Notes: generated by a model not told the origin, from the letters alone. 17,143 nucleotides of DNA from JAADHY01 sp964428935 (GCA_964428935.1 CAYSAG010000087.1:1-17143); one strand, 5' to 3'; counted from the stretch's first letter, positions 6,052 to 14,386 are shown. Made by a program: numbers and translations.

Positions 6052-7494
6052 GTGGTCGCCTCAGCTTCACGTCGAATCGTGATTGAGCCAGTCACCCGTG
6101 TCGAGGGGCATGGCAAGGTCACCATTTTGCTGGATGAGAACCGCCGGGTGAAGGAGGCTCGGCTGCACATTGTCGAGTTTCGCGGGTTCGAGCGGTTCAT
6201 CCAAGGGCGACCCTACTGGGAAGTGCCTGTGTTGGTGCAGCGGCTGTGCGGCATTTGCCCCGTCAGCCACCACCTGTGCGCGGCGAAAGCGACCGACATG
6301 CTGGTCGGTGCCGACCAGTTGACGCCGACGGCCGAGAAAATGCGTCGGTTGATGCATTACGGCCAAGTCTTCCAGTCGCACGCGTTGCACTTTTTCTACC
6401 TCGCTTCGCCGGACCTGCTCTTCGGCTTCGACGCCGACCCGCGCGTTCGGAACGTGATCGGCGTGGCCGCTCAGTACCCGGACCTGGCCAGGCAAGGAGT
6501 GCTGATGCGAAAGTACGGGCAGGAGATCATCAAGGCCACGGCCGGGAAGCGAATTCACGGAACCGGCGCCATTCCGGGCGGCATCAACAAGAACCTTTCG
6601 ATCGAGGACCGGGACCGGCTGCTGAAAGACATCGACCAAATGCTCCAGTGGTCGCGCGACGCCGTCCAAATCGCCTGCGACTACGTGTTGGAGCATTTGG
6701 AGTTGGCCGCTTCGTTCGGCTCGTTCGAGTCCAACCATCTGTCGATTGTTCGTTCCGACGGCAGTTTGGACCTGTACGACGGCGATCTGAAGGCGGTCGA
6801 CGCAGAAGGGAATGTGATTTTCGAAGGAGTGGCTCCGAAGGACTACCTGCGGGTGATCGCCGAGGAAGTGCGGTCGTGGTCGTACATGAAGTTCCCGTTC
6901 ATCAAGAGCCTGGGGCCGGAAAACGGCTGGTACCGCGTCGGGCCGCTGGCTCGCATGAACACCTGCCGGTTCATCGACACACCGGAAGCCGACGCCGCGC
7001 GAAAAGATTTCTTGCAACTGGCCGACGGGAAACCGGTCAACTCAACGCTCGCGTACCACTGGGCCCGCATGATTGAGGTGCTTCACGCAGCGGAAAAGAT
7101 TCGCGAGCTGCTGAACGACGCCGACCTGCAGGGCGACGACTTGGTCGTGAGGGGCGAGCGGCGAGAAGAGGGCATCGCGATCATTGAAGCTCCTCGGGGC
7201 ACCCTTTTCCACCACTACCGCATCAACCGGAACGACCAGGTGGTCATGGCCAACCTGATCGTGTCGACCACCAGCAACAACGAGCCGATGAACCGGGCTG
7301 TGCAAAAGGTGGCGGAAGAGTACTTGTCGGGGCGACCGGAGATCACGGAGGGACTACTGAACCACATCGAAGTGGCCATTCGAGCGTACGACCCGTGCCT
7401 GTCGTGTGCCACGCACGCCTACGGGCAGATGCCTTTGGAGGTCCGATTGGTCGGGCCGGACGGCGGAACATTGGACGTGAGGCAACGACCATGA
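6052..7494 (+). CDS. hoxH: [NiFe] hydrogenase large subunit HoxH
   Basis: This 480-aa large subunit holds the NiFe(CN)2CO centre. The first Cys pair is Cys66 and Cys69 (RLCGICPVSHH) and the second is Cys449 and Cys452 in DPCLSCATH. The last 25 residues after His455 (starting AYGQ) match the C-terminal extension that HoxW removes after nickel insertion. The N-terminal box EPVTRVEGHGK is typical of the family. I chose GTG at 6052 because a good Shine-Dalgarno, GAGGAGAG at about 6039-6046, lies just upstream and the conserved region begins seven residues in; the frame is open to 5899 but that part is basic and unlike HoxH. Family length is about 470-490 aa, so the protein is complete. Its stop overlaps the hoxW start as ATGA. 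Confidence 0.96.
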   Translation: MVASASRRIVIEPVTRVEGHGKVTILLDENRRVKEARLHIVEFRGFERFIQGRPYWEVPVLVQRLCGICPVSHHLCAAKATDMLVGADQLTPTAEKMRRLMHYGQVFQSHALHFFYLASPDLLFGFDADPRVRNVIGVAAQYPDLARQGVLMRKYGQEIIKATAGKRIHGTGAIPGGINKNLSIEDRDRLLKDIDQMLQWSRDAVQIACDYVLEHLELAASFGSFESNHLSIVRSDGSLDLYDGDLKAVDAEGNVIFEGVAPKDYLRVIAEEVRSWSYMKFPFIKSLGPENGWYRVGPLARMNTCRFIDTPEADAARKDFLQLADGKPVNSTLAYHWARMIEVLHAAEKIRELLNDADLQGDDLVVRGERREEGIAIIEAPRGTLFHHYRINRNDQVVMANLIVSTTSNNEPMNRAVQKVAEEYLSGRPEITEGLLNHIEVAIRAYDPCLSCATHAYGQMPLEVRLVGPDGGTLDVRQRP

Positions 7495-8024
7495 TCAAAC
7501 GGCGGCGGACTTTCTTCGTTTTGGGATTTGGGAACCCGGGCCGGGGCGACGACGGTCTGGGGCCGGCGCTGGCCGAGCTGATTGGTAAACTCGACCTGCC
7601 GGACGTCTCGGTCGATGCGGACTACCAGCTGACGGTGGAAGACGCGGCCGAGGCGGCGCGGCACGACGTGGTGGTTTTCGTCGACGCGGCACTGAGCGGA
7701 CCGGAGCCGTTTTGGGTGCGGCGGCTTGAAGCCTCTCCCGAACGAGTCGGGTTCACAAGTCATGGAGTACAGCCGGAAGGGGTGTTGGCTCTGGCGAGAG
7801 ACCTGTTCGGTGTGGAGCCAGAAGGCTACTTGCTCGGGATTCGCGGCTATGAGTTCGACCGGCTTCGTTGCGGACTGAGTGCCCAGGCTCGAGCAAATCT
7901 GCAAGCGGCCGCCGTCTACTTGCGGTCCGCTTTGGTCGACGGCGAGATTCAAGAACGAAACGCTGACCGGGACGAAGACGGTAGACCGGCAGGAGGACAG
8001 TTATGCAAGACGGCAAGTACGTGA
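7491..8024 (+). CDS. hoxW: Hydrogenase maturation endopeptidase HoxW
   Basis: This 177-aa protein belongs to the HybD/HoxW/HycI family, which cleaves the large-subunit C-terminal tail once nickel is in place. The signature FGNPGRGDDGLGP is at residues 13-25, with Asp20 or Asp21 at the usual nickel-sensing acidic position. Further acidic residues follow in VEDA and FVDAALSG, and a late His in SHGVQPEGVLALA matches the metal-binding histidine region. The ATG overlaps the hoxH stop by the ATGA tetranucleotide, so translational coupling is likely and its target lies directly upstream. The C-terminal ~20 residues are hydrophilic and overlap the next gene by 22 bp. Confidence 0.92.
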   Translation: MIKRRRTFFVLGFGNPGRGDDGLGPALAELIGKLDLPDVSVDADYQLTVEDAAEAARHDVVVFVDAALSGPEPFWVRRLEASPERVGFTSHGVQPEGVLALARDLFGVEPEGYLLGIRGYEFDRLRCGLSAQARANLQAAAVYLRSALVDGEIQERNADRDEDGRPAGGQLCKTAST

Positions 8025-8395
8025 TCCTGTGTGTCGACGACGACGAGGACGTGCTGCTATTCCTGAAAACCGTGCTTGAATCGAAAGGGTACGTCGTGGT
8101 GACGGCCAAGAGCGCGGAGGAGGGGGTGCGCGAGTTCAAGAAAACTCCGCCGGACCTGATCATCCTGGACCTGATGATGGAAACAATCGACGCCGGAACC
8201 GACTTCGTCAAGGAGCTGAAAATGCTTGGCAATACGGCGCCGATCTACCTGCTCAGCTCGGTCGGAGACAATCTCCACATGACCACGGACTATTCTGCGT
8301 TGGGACTGGCCGGCGTCCTGCAAAAACCGGTTGACGACCGGCACCTGCTTTCGTTGGTCGAAAGCAAGTTGAAGAGGGAAGCAGCGGAAGGGTAG
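8003..8395 (+). CDS. Single-domain response regulator (CheY-like receiver)
   Basis: This 130-aa protein is one receiver domain with no output domain. The acidic pocket is Asp12/Asp13, the phospho-acceptor is Asp56 (LIILDLMME), the switch serine is in LLSSVGD (85-86) and the conserved lysine is Lys108 (LQKPV). AGGAGGA at 7991-7997, five bases before the ATG, is a strong ribosome binding site, and the gene overlaps hoxW by 22 bp, so it belongs to the hox operon. Without a DNA-binding or AAA+ domain it cannot itself be the sigma-54 activator. It more likely passes phosphate within a relay or binds a protein partner. The partly seen kinase at the left edge is a possible partner, but nothing in the sequence proves this. 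Confidence 0.92.
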   Translation: MQDGKYVILCVDDDEDVLLFLKTVLESKGYVVVTAKSAEEGVREFKKTPPDLIILDLMMETIDAGTDFVKELKMLGNTAPIYLLSSVGDNLHMTTDYSALGLAGVLQKPVDDRHLLSLVESKLKREAAEG

Positions 8396-8418
8396 CGCAC
8401 GGTCGACCTTCCTGAGTT

Positions 8419-8452
8419 GCCCGGCCGAATCTTGTGGCCGGGCTTTTCCTTT
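8419..8452 (+). terminator. Intrinsic terminator of the hox operon
   Basis: GCCCGGCC (8419-8426) and GGCCGGGC (8436-8443) form a perfect 8-bp stem with a 9-nt loop. TTTTCCTTT follows at 8444-8452. It lies 24 bp after the response regulator stop and is the clearest intrinsic terminator in the window. Confidence 0.9.
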
Positions 8453-8606
8453 GCGCCCGGAAGGCTTCTGCAGCGCGGTTCGGACCCGACGTCGGTCGCG
8501 CGGAACTTGACGGCCGCTCCACTTCGGGTTCGGGCGTTCGGGAGCACGGCGAGGGAACAGGGCCTGGCTTGCTCGCCCTCCACACGCGCCCAAGCCCCGA
8601 CTTGCC

Positions 8607-8632
8607 GCCGAGTGGATTCGCTCGGCTCGAGT
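8607..8632. repeat. Dispersed 26-bp hairpin repeat, copy 1
   Basis: This stretch starts GCCGAGTGGATTCGCTCGG and ends CTCGAGT. It matches 11205-11230 with one substitution and two single-base indels. GCCGAG and CTCGGC pair around an 8-nt loop. It lies between the hox terminator and the promoter at 8676. Two copies are too few to name a repeat family. Confidence 0.5.
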
Positions 8633-8675
8633 GAACGGCCGGTCCGTGGCGAGCAGAGCCCGAGCATTTTACCCG

Positions 8676-8704
8676 TTGAGTGGCCGAAGTGGCTTTGTTA
8701 GTAT
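8676..8704 (+). promoter_or_regulatory. Sigma-70-like promoter upstream of rny
   Basis: TTGAGT (8676-8681) and TAGTAT (8699-8704) are separated by 17 bp. The -10 sits in one of the few AT-rich patches of the region. The predicted start is near 8711, about 740 nt upstream of rny, so it may serve a separate RNA as well as, or instead of, rny. Confidence 0.5.
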
Positions 8705-8710
8705 ACAGTC

Positions 8711-8980
8711 GTTGTTTCAGACGAAGTTTCGGCGACCGACGGACCGGACGGCGGGCGATGTCCGTCGCCGCGACTGTCGGCGTCGCCGGGAAAAGCAGTG
8801 GTTTCAAAGGGCGGATCGCACGGGTTGTCGGGCGGTACCGCGACAGAGACCACCGGATCAGAAGCATTGGGATTGCCTGGACGACGGGCAGCGACAGATT
8901 TGACTCTTGCTTTGTCGGTGACGAGCTCGAGTGCGCGAAGCAATGTTTGAATTGCTCGACGGGTCCCTCCTGTTTTTTGT
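8711..8980 (+). ncRNA. Possible structured RNA or long rny leader
   Basis: The stretch runs from the predicted start of the 8676 promoter to a TTTTTT run at 8972-8977. Helices visible by eye are CGGCGAC (8730-8736) with GTCGCCG (8764-8770), extended inward by four pairs after a mismatch; TGTCG (8826-8830) with CGACA (8841-8845); and AGCAAT/ATTGCT near 8939-8956. I do not recognise RNase P RNA, tmRNA, 6S RNA or SRP RNA motifs. The last hairpin is 15 nt from the T-run, so an intrinsic terminator is not clear. It could simply be 5' untranslated RNA. Confidence 0.25.
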
Positions 8981-9449
8981 TTTGACAGCGCTTGTGGCCG
9001 TTCCCGTGCTGCTTTCGAGCCACCAACGGGCGGACGGGCTTTGGCGTCCCGTTCGCGTGTGGTCGTCTGTGGTGGGCGGAGCGGCGTCGCCGGAGGGACT
9101 CGCGATTGCAGGTTTTCCTGGCGCAGGTGGCCGTCTGCCGCCTGATTCCGTGCCGGAAAACTTCGCAGAAAGACTCTCTCCGGCTCCTTCCGAGTCGTGG
9201 CGGGTCTTGCGGGACCACGGCTGCGCTGGGGCTGCCGGGGTCTGGCTTCGTCTTGACCACGACTCACCGCTTCTCACTCGTCTGCTGGCCCCATTCAGCG
9301 CTTCTGACGGCCGGTGCTCTGCGCGAAACGCTTGACAGCGCGAACCGACTGACGCCGGACTGGCCTGACCGCCTGGCTTGGGGCACCGAGGGCCGGCGTT
9401 GGGACGGTCTCCGCTGCGGCCGCCCAACAGCGCAGAGAGACCCCCAACC

Positions 9450-11000
9450 ATGTTTGACGGAACAACGGCCGTTGTCGCCATCGTCGCGCTGGGCGTTGGG
9501 GCCTTCGTCGGGTACGTGGTCGACCGGCTTCGCTTGGGAGCGGCCTTCCAGCGGCGGGACGAGATCATTCGGCAGGCGGAGAAAGAAGCCGAGAACATCC
9601 GTCGGTCTCAGGAACTGGCGGCAAAGGAAGAACTGCTGAGACGCCGCGAGCAGTTGGAGGCGGAAGCTCGCCGCTGCCGAGAAGAGCTGCGTGCCCAAGA
9701 GCGAGCTCTCGACCGACGACAGGCCGAGATCGAGCAGCGCGAGAGTGACTTCACGAAACGCGAGCGAATGCTCGAGCTGACCCAGAAAAAGCTAGCGGAC
9801 CGCGCCAAAGTGCTGGACGCCCGGGAGCGGGAACTGGACCGGCTGCTGCAGGAAGAACAGGAGCAGCTTTACCGAATCAGCGGGCTGGACGAACAGTCGG
9901 CCAAAGACATGCTGCTGGACCGGCTGGAGCGTCGGTTAAAGGAGGAAACCGGCGCGCTGGTCCTGAAGTACCGCAACGAGCTGCGCGAGAAGTGCCAGCA
10001 AATGGCCCAGGAAATCATTGGCATGGCCATCCAGCGCTGTGCCTCCAACCACACGGCCGAAATGACCGTCTCGTCGGTCGACATTCCCAACGACGAGATG
10101 AAAGGGCGGATCATCGGCCGTGAGGGACGCAACATTCGGGCGTTCGAAAAGGCGACGGGCGTCGACGTCATCGTCGACGACACGCCCGGCGTCGTGATCG
10201 TCTCCTCGTTCGACAAGATTCGCCGCGAAGTCGCTCGCCTCTCCCTGATCAAACTGATCCAGGACGGCCGCATTCACCCGTCCCGGATCGAGGAAGTCGT
10301 CCGCCAAACCCAGCAGGAAATGGAAGACTACATTCGGCGGCTTGGGCAGGAAGCCTGCCAGGAAGTCGGTGTGGTCGGCTTGCACGAGAAGCTGGTCGAG
10401 CTGGTCGGCCGGTTGCACTTCCGCACCAGTTACAGCCAGAACGTGCTCCGGCACTCCGTGGAGGTCGCTTTCCTGACGGGAATGATTGCTGAGGAGCTCG
10501 GACTGGACGGCCAGCTCGCTCGACGTTGCGGCTTCTTGCACGACATCGGAAAAGCGGCCGACCATGAAATGGAGGGCGGGCACCCGACCATCGGCGCCGA
10601 GCTGCTGCGACGCTTCGGCGAGCCCACGGAGGTCGTTCACGCGGCAGCCGGCCACCACGACGACATTCGCGCCGATTGCATTTACACCGTGCTGGTCGCG
10701 GCAGCCGACGCCATTTCGGCGTCTCGGCCGGGAGCGCGACGCGAGACGCTGGAGCGGTACTTGAAGCGGTTGGAGGAGCTGGAGGCGGTTGCGTGCGGGT
10801 TCCCGGGGGTGGAGCAGGCCTACGCGGTGCAGGCGGGCCGAGAAGTCCGTGTGATTGTGAACGCCGAGCAAGTCAACGACCGCGAAGCCGCGAAGCTGTG
10901 CCGTGACATCGCCACGGCGATCGAACAGACGCTGACTTACCCGGGCGAGGTCAAAGTGACCGTGCTGCGCGAGCTGAAAGTGGTCGACTACGCCCGGTGA
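9450..11000 (+). CDS. rny: Ribonuclease Y
   Basis: This 516-aa membrane-anchored endoribonuclease begins mRNA decay in bacteria that use it. The order is typical: one N-terminal membrane helix (residues ~6-24), a long charged coiled coil (~30-195), a KH RNA-binding domain with the GxxG loop in GRIIGREGRN (219-228), and an HD hydrolase domain with LHDIGK (His364-Asp365) and GGHPTIGAELL after it. Length and ending (VTVLRELKVVDYAR) match the family, so the gene is complete. ATG 9450 was chosen because the membrane helix follows directly; upstream in-frame sequence has no domain. No strong Shine-Dalgarno is seen. It is transcribed alone, convergent with the cytochrome operon ending at 11231. Confidence 0.96.
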   Translation: MFDGTTAVVAIVALGVGAFVGYVVDRLRLGAAFQRRDEIIRQAEKEAENIRRSQELAAKEELLRRREQLEAEARRCREELRAQERALDRRQAEIEQRESDFTKRERMLELTQKKLADRAKVLDARERELDRLLQEEQEQLYRISGLDEQSAKDMLLDRLERRLKEETGALVLKYRNELREKCQQMAQEIIGMAIQRCASNHTAEMTVSSVDIPNDEMKGRIIGREGRNIRAFEKATGVDVIVDDTPGVVIVSSFDKIRREVARLSLIKLIQDGRIHPSRIEEVVRQTQQEMEDYIRRLGQEACQEVGVVGLHEKLVELVGRLHFRTSYSQNVLRHSVEVAFLTGMIAEELGLDGQLARRCGFLHDIGKAADHEMEGGHPTIGAELLRRFGEPTEVVHAAAGHHDDIRADCIYTVLVAAADAISASRPGARRETLERYLKRLEELEAVACGFPGVEQAYAVQAGREVRVIVNAEQVNDREAAKLCRDIATAIEQTLTYPGEVKVTVLRELKVVDYAR

Positions 11001-11204
11001 GGGAACGTGGAAGCGTTTGGTACGTTCGGCCGTCTCGACGTCTGGCTACCGCTTCGCCGAGTCGCTGCGGCCGGAACGCAAACGGACGCACGGCGGACGC
11101 GAGCGGCTCGATGCTACGTTGGCAGCAGCCAGAGGTGGTCGCCAACGGTCGAGCTGCGGACGCGACCTGCTCTCGCTCCGCAAGCCAGCTCACGCTGCCG
11201 ACCC

Positions 11205-11230
11205 GCCGAGCGGATTGCGCTCGGTCGAGT
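11205..11230. repeat. Dispersed 26-bp hairpin repeat, copy 2, at the cytochrome operon end
   Basis: CCGAGCG (11206-11212) and CGCTCGG (11218-11224) form a perfect 7-bp stem with a 5-nt loop. The element directly abuts the stop codon of the nonahaem cytochrome (TAG, 11233-11231 on the minus strand). A second small hairpin, CGAGT/ACTCG, overlaps the stop. No T-run follows on either strand, so it may stop ribosomes or RNases, or act with Rho, rather than be an intrinsic terminator. It matches copy 1 at 8607-8632. The rest of the 230-bp convergent gap with rny shows nothing else. Confidence 0.55.
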
Positions 11231-12607
11231 CTACTCGGCTGCCTGGTCGGACGGCGGTTTGGGCGGAGGCAAGGTGCGAATGTAGAGCAGCAACAACGCA
11301 ATGACGACGAAAATGGGAACCAACGACGCCGCCAGCCAAATGCGGCGGGCCGTGTGTTCCCGCAGCGCTTCTTCGGCTCGCGCGATGACTTCGTTCGTGA
11401 CTTTCAGCCCAGCGTCCACGGCTTCGCGGACCTTCTTGGCCGAGAAACTGTGAATGAGAGTGCGGGCGTTGGTGAGGGCGTCTTGAGCCTGTCGCAGGTC
11501 GAACCGAGGTCCGCTCACCTCCATGCCCAGCCGCTCGGCCTGCTGGATTTTCGCGTCGGCCACCGCGATTTGCGCCTTCAATTTCTCCAGGGCCTCACGC
11601 AGTTCCTTGGCCACGTCGGCTCCAGCCAGCGGCGCTCCGTACTCGGGACGCTGCGGGTTGTGGCACTTCGAACACACCGCCTGGCCGCTCAACCCCAGAA
11701 ACTGGTCGGTCGGACGTCGAATTTCGTGGCTCCCGTGGCACGTGGCGCATCCCGGCAGTCCGATTTCTTCGAACTTGTGTCGCATTCGCGTTTCGGCGAA
11801 CAAACCGGCCACTTTGCCGTGACAGGTGCCGCAGGCGTTTGCCACGCTGGAGACACCGGGCGGCACCGCGCCGTGGTTCCCATGGCAGTCGTTGCACGTG
11901 GGGGCGCTCAGGTCGCCTTGCTCCAGCAACGCTCGGCCATGCACGCTTCGTTTCCACTTCTCGTACTGGTCCGTGGGCAACGGCTTCCCGCGGTACGTGC
12001 GACCGCCCATGACTTTCGGGTCGCTGTGGCAGCGAGCGCACGTGTCCGCGACGTGCGTCGGGTAGACCGGCGACGAAGCGTCGTCGACGGGCAAAATGCC
12101 GTGGTGGCCGTGGCAACTGACGCACGTCGCCACCTGCTCGTCGACTTTCCCCTTCTCGGCCGACGCCTTCAGCCTCTTGCCATGCCCGCTCGTCCAGTAC
12201 TCGGCGACCTGGTCGGTGCGAGCGGACGGGTCGAACCGCCGCATGTACTCCAGGTTTGAATGGCACCGTCCGCAGAAGTCCGGGACGTCGGCGGGCGAGC
12301 GGACGGCGCGGAAGGTGTCGTCCTTCCGATGGTCGACGTGCTCCTCCAGCTTGGCGTGTCCGCCGTGGCAGTCGTGGCACAGAAGGCCTCGCTGCCAGTG
12401 GACGTCTTTCGTCAGGTCTTTCAGGTTGACAACGGGGATGCCTTCGGACCAGAAGTCCCCCTGGCGCGTGTGGCAGGCGACGCACGAGTAGTCGTCGGGC
12501 AAGGCCGGCTGCGCAGACGAGCTGTCGTCAGGCTCTCCGGCCATGCCGGCCGTTGGCAACAGCGCGAACAGACAGCCGCCACAGAACAGGGTCCACCACC
12601 ACCTCAT
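11231..12607 (-). CDS. Nonahaem membrane-anchored c-type cytochrome
   Basis: This 458-aa exported protein has nine CxxCH haem-binding motifs, at residues 42, 77, 112, 162, 190, 238, 259, 287 and 312. A signal peptide covers residues 1-24 (probable cleavage after GMA). After the haem part comes a long charged helical, probably coiled-coil, segment (~331-420), then one membrane helix (~423-443) and a short proline-rich cytoplasmic tail. The haem domains therefore face the periplasm, anchored at the C-terminus. The ATG overlaps the cytochrome b stop as ATGA, so it is translated with it, and it is probably the electron acceptor from the Rieske protein, in place of cytochrome c1. The frame is open upstream to 13003, but that part only shadows cytochrome b. 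I do not recognise a named family beyond multihaem cytochrome c. Confidence 0.9.
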   Translation of the reverse strand: MRWWWTLFCGGCLFALLPTAGMAGEPDDSSSAQPALPDDYSCVACHTRQGDFWSEGIPVVNLKDLTKDVHWQRGLLCHDCHGGHAKLEEHVDHRKDDTFRAVRSPADVPDFCGRCHSNLEYMRRFDPSARTDQVAEYWTSGHGKRLKASAEKGKVDEQVATCVSCHGHHGILPVDDASSPVYPTHVADTCARCHSDPKVMGGRTYRGKPLPTDQYEKWKRSVHGRALLEQGDLSAPTCNDCHGNHGAVPPGVSSVANACGTCHGKVAGLFAETRMRHKFEEIGLPGCATCHGSHEIRRPTDQFLGLSGQAVCSKCHNPQRPEYGAPLAGADVAKELREALEKLKAQIAVADAKIQQAERLGMEVSGPRFDLRQAQDALTNARTLIHSFSAKKVREAVDAGLKVTNEVIARAEEALREHTARRIWLAASLVPIFVVIALLLLYIRTLPPPKPPSDQAAE

Positions 12608-13887
12608 CGAACCAGCTCCCAAACGCCCGTCGCCGCCAGGGTCACCAGGGACAGTGCCAACAAGCCCCAGACGGCTCGACGCTGCTGACTTCCCGGCTCC
12701 AGAAACGGCAAGCTCAAGGTCAAAACAATGGCCGTCAAGAGCGTCCCGAGGAACAACGCAGCAACCACGTTGCCTTCGCTGCCGAACCGTCCCCACGGAG
12801 TCATGACAATGAAGAAGGCCACGGCCACCACGGCCACACCGTTCAACACCCGACGGGCTCGCGGTCCGCGGTCCAAGAACGGCACCACCAGCACGGCCAG
12901 TCCGCAGATCCCGAAGAAGACCACGCCCACTTTCTCGCCCTCGAACCCCAAGATGTGCGAGGGTAAGAGCTTCAAGGCCTGGAACATGAACAGGAAATAC
13001 CACTCGGGCTTGATGCCCGCCGGTGCCGACCCGAACGGGTCGGCCTTCTCTCCCAGCTCCCAGGGGAACAGGGCCGCCAATGCGGCCAGCAACGCCAGCA
13101 TCAAGTACCAGCCGACCAAGTCTCGCAAAAGAAAGTCCGGCACGAACGGCATGACCGGCACGTTCTGCTCACCACCGAACCGCTGCAGCTCCCGCTCCGG
13201 AACACTCATTCCGTGCTTCTGCACCAGGAACAAGTGCAGCGACAAAATCAAGTACGCGGCCAACGGCAAGACGACCACGTGAATCGCGTAGAAGCGGGCC
13301 AACGTGTCGCCCGTTACGTCTTCACCGCCGCGGGCCAACAGCAGCAAGTGGTGGCCGATGAACGGCACCGAGCCGGCAATGGCCGTGCCCACTCGTGTCG
13401 CGAAAAACGCCAACTGGTTCCACGGAAGCAGGTAACCGCTGAAACCGAAGGTCATGAACACGGCCAGCAGCAACGTGCCCGTTACCCACGTCAATTCGCG
13501 CGGACGACGGTACGCCCGCATCATGTAGGCCGTCAGCAAGTGAAGGAACAGAACACCGATCAGCAGGTTGGCGCTCCAGGAATGGACCGAGCGGATCAGC
13601 CAGCCGAAGTCCACTTCGGTCATGATGTACCGGACGCTTTCGAAAGCTTGGTCCGGCGAAGGCTTGTAGTAAAGCGAGAGCAGCGTCCCGCTGACGATTT
13701 GAATGAGGAAAAGGAACAGGGCCATTCCGCCCAAGAAGTAAAACCAGGTACACCGGTGGACGGGGACCGTTTTCTTGGCCGCGAGCTTGGCCAGCGTGTC
13801 CAGCCCCAGCCGCTCGGTCCAGAACCCGGGGGAGCGGCACTGTGCCGGCTCCGCATTCGTCACAGATTCAGGCTTGGCGTGAGACAA
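12604..13887 (-). CDS. Cytochrome b of a Rieske/cytochrome b (bc-type) complex
   Basis: This 427-aa integral membrane protein joins the b6-like N-terminal part and the subunit IV-like C-terminal part in one chain, with about eight membrane helices. Haem ligands are His102 and His116, and His203 and His218. The 14 residues between the second pair are the spacing of cytochrome b6 rather than mitochondrial-type b (13). The quinol-site motif is PEWY (294-297). The position of the haem c(i)-binding Cys of b6 (YCLGG) is Phe51 in FYFLGG, so that extra haem is not expected to be covalently bound. TTG 13887 was preferred as the start because AGGAGG (13899-13894) lies six bases upstream; GTG 13902 and GTG 13863 are alternatives. 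It overlaps the Rieske gene by 20 bp and the cytochrome gene by 4 bp. Confidence 0.92.
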   Translation of the reverse strand: MSHAKPESVTNAEPAQCRSPGFWTERLGLDTLAKLAAKKTVPVHRCTWFYFLGGMALFLFLIQIVSGTLLSLYYKPSPDQAFESVRYIMTEVDFGWLIRSVHSWSANLLIGVLFLHLLTAYMMRAYRRPRELTWVTGTLLLAVFMTFGFSGYLLPWNQLAFFATRVGTAIAGSVPFIGHHLLLLARGGEDVTGDTLARFYAIHVVVLPLAAYLILSLHLFLVQKHGMSVPERELQRFGGEQNVPVMPFVPDFLLRDLVGWYLMLALLAALAALFPWELGEKADPFGSAPAGIKPEWYFLFMFQALKLLPSHILGFEGEKVGVVFFGICGLAVLVVPFLDRGPRARRVLNGVAVVAVAFFIVMTPWGRFGSEGNVVAALFLGTLLTAIVLTLSLPFLEPGSQQRRAVWGLLALSLVTLAATGVWELVR

Positions 13888-14386
13888 TGATCTCCTCCTC
13901 ACCCAGCTTGCCCCGCAACGTCACATGGTACTGTTCCAGAGGCCGCGGGGGCGGCCCGGAGACGTTCCGGCCGTTCAGGTCGTAAACGCCGTTGTGGCAA
14001 TTGCAGAAAATGTCCGGCTTCTCCGGACGGTACTGGACCGTGCAGTCCAGGTGTGTGCACACCGCTTTGAAGGCCTTGATGTCCTCGTTCGGCCGCAACG
14101 GTTGGCGAGCGGCCAGGCGACGCATGCCTTCCAGAGTCAAGACGACCAGGCACGGTTTCCCACCAAAATTGAAGGGGTTGCCGGGAGCGTTCGGCAGTTG
14201 GTTGACGCGGAATGGCGCTACGGCTTGGTCCGGCCCGGAGGCCGCCACTGGACGCGGACGCAGGAACCGAAGCACCGGGTAGAGAACGGCGGCCAACGTG
14301 GCAGCGATTGCCGCTTGCAGACTTCGAAGCAGCCAGTTCCTTCGGGACCCTGTGGTCCGGTCAGACGGATCGAGCTGTGAGCTCAT
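13868..14386 (-). CDS. Rieske iron-sulfur protein
   Basis: This 172-aa protein is the [2Fe-2S] subunit that takes electrons from quinol at cytochrome b. An N-terminal SRRNWLL stretch followed by a hydrophobic segment (~19-42) is a Tat-type signal anchor. The cluster-binding boxes are CTHLDC (Cys110, His112, with Cys115 for the disulfide) and CNCHNG (Cys128, Cys130, His131), and the Pro loop is GPPPRP. The second box has Asn where CPCH is more common. ATG 14386 was chosen because GAGGAC lies 7-8 bases upstream and the Tat motif follows; the frame is open to 14428. It is the first gene of the minus-strand operon, with about 600-700 bp of leader-like DNA upstream. Confidence 0.92.
   Translation of the reverse strand: MSSQLDPSDRTTGSRRNWLLRSLQAAIAATLAAVLYPVLRFLRPRPVAASGPDQAVAPFRVNQLPNAPGNPFNFGGKPCLVVLTLEGMRRLAARQPLRPNEDIKAFKAVCTHLDCTVQYRPEKPDIFCNCHNGVYDLNGRNVSGPPPRPLEQYHVTLRGKLGEEEIIVSRQA

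Larger units (their letters stand above)
8396..9449. other. 1.05-kb non-coding region between the hox operon and rny
   Basis: No credible gene is seen; open frames here have no motifs, no ribosome binding sites and random-looking composition. The region holds the hox terminator, one copy of a 26-bp hairpin repeat (8607-8632), a sigma-70-like promoter (8676-8704), a structured stretch ending at a T-run near 8977, and about 450 bp of further leader before rny. In that last part AACGGG (9025-9030) can pair with CCCGTT (9048-9053). Confidence 0.7.

Noticed and set aside
8931..9335. 134-codon frame with a hydrophobic start
   Set aside because: The hydrophobic part comes from a T-run rather than a coding pattern; no ribosome binding site and no motif after it.
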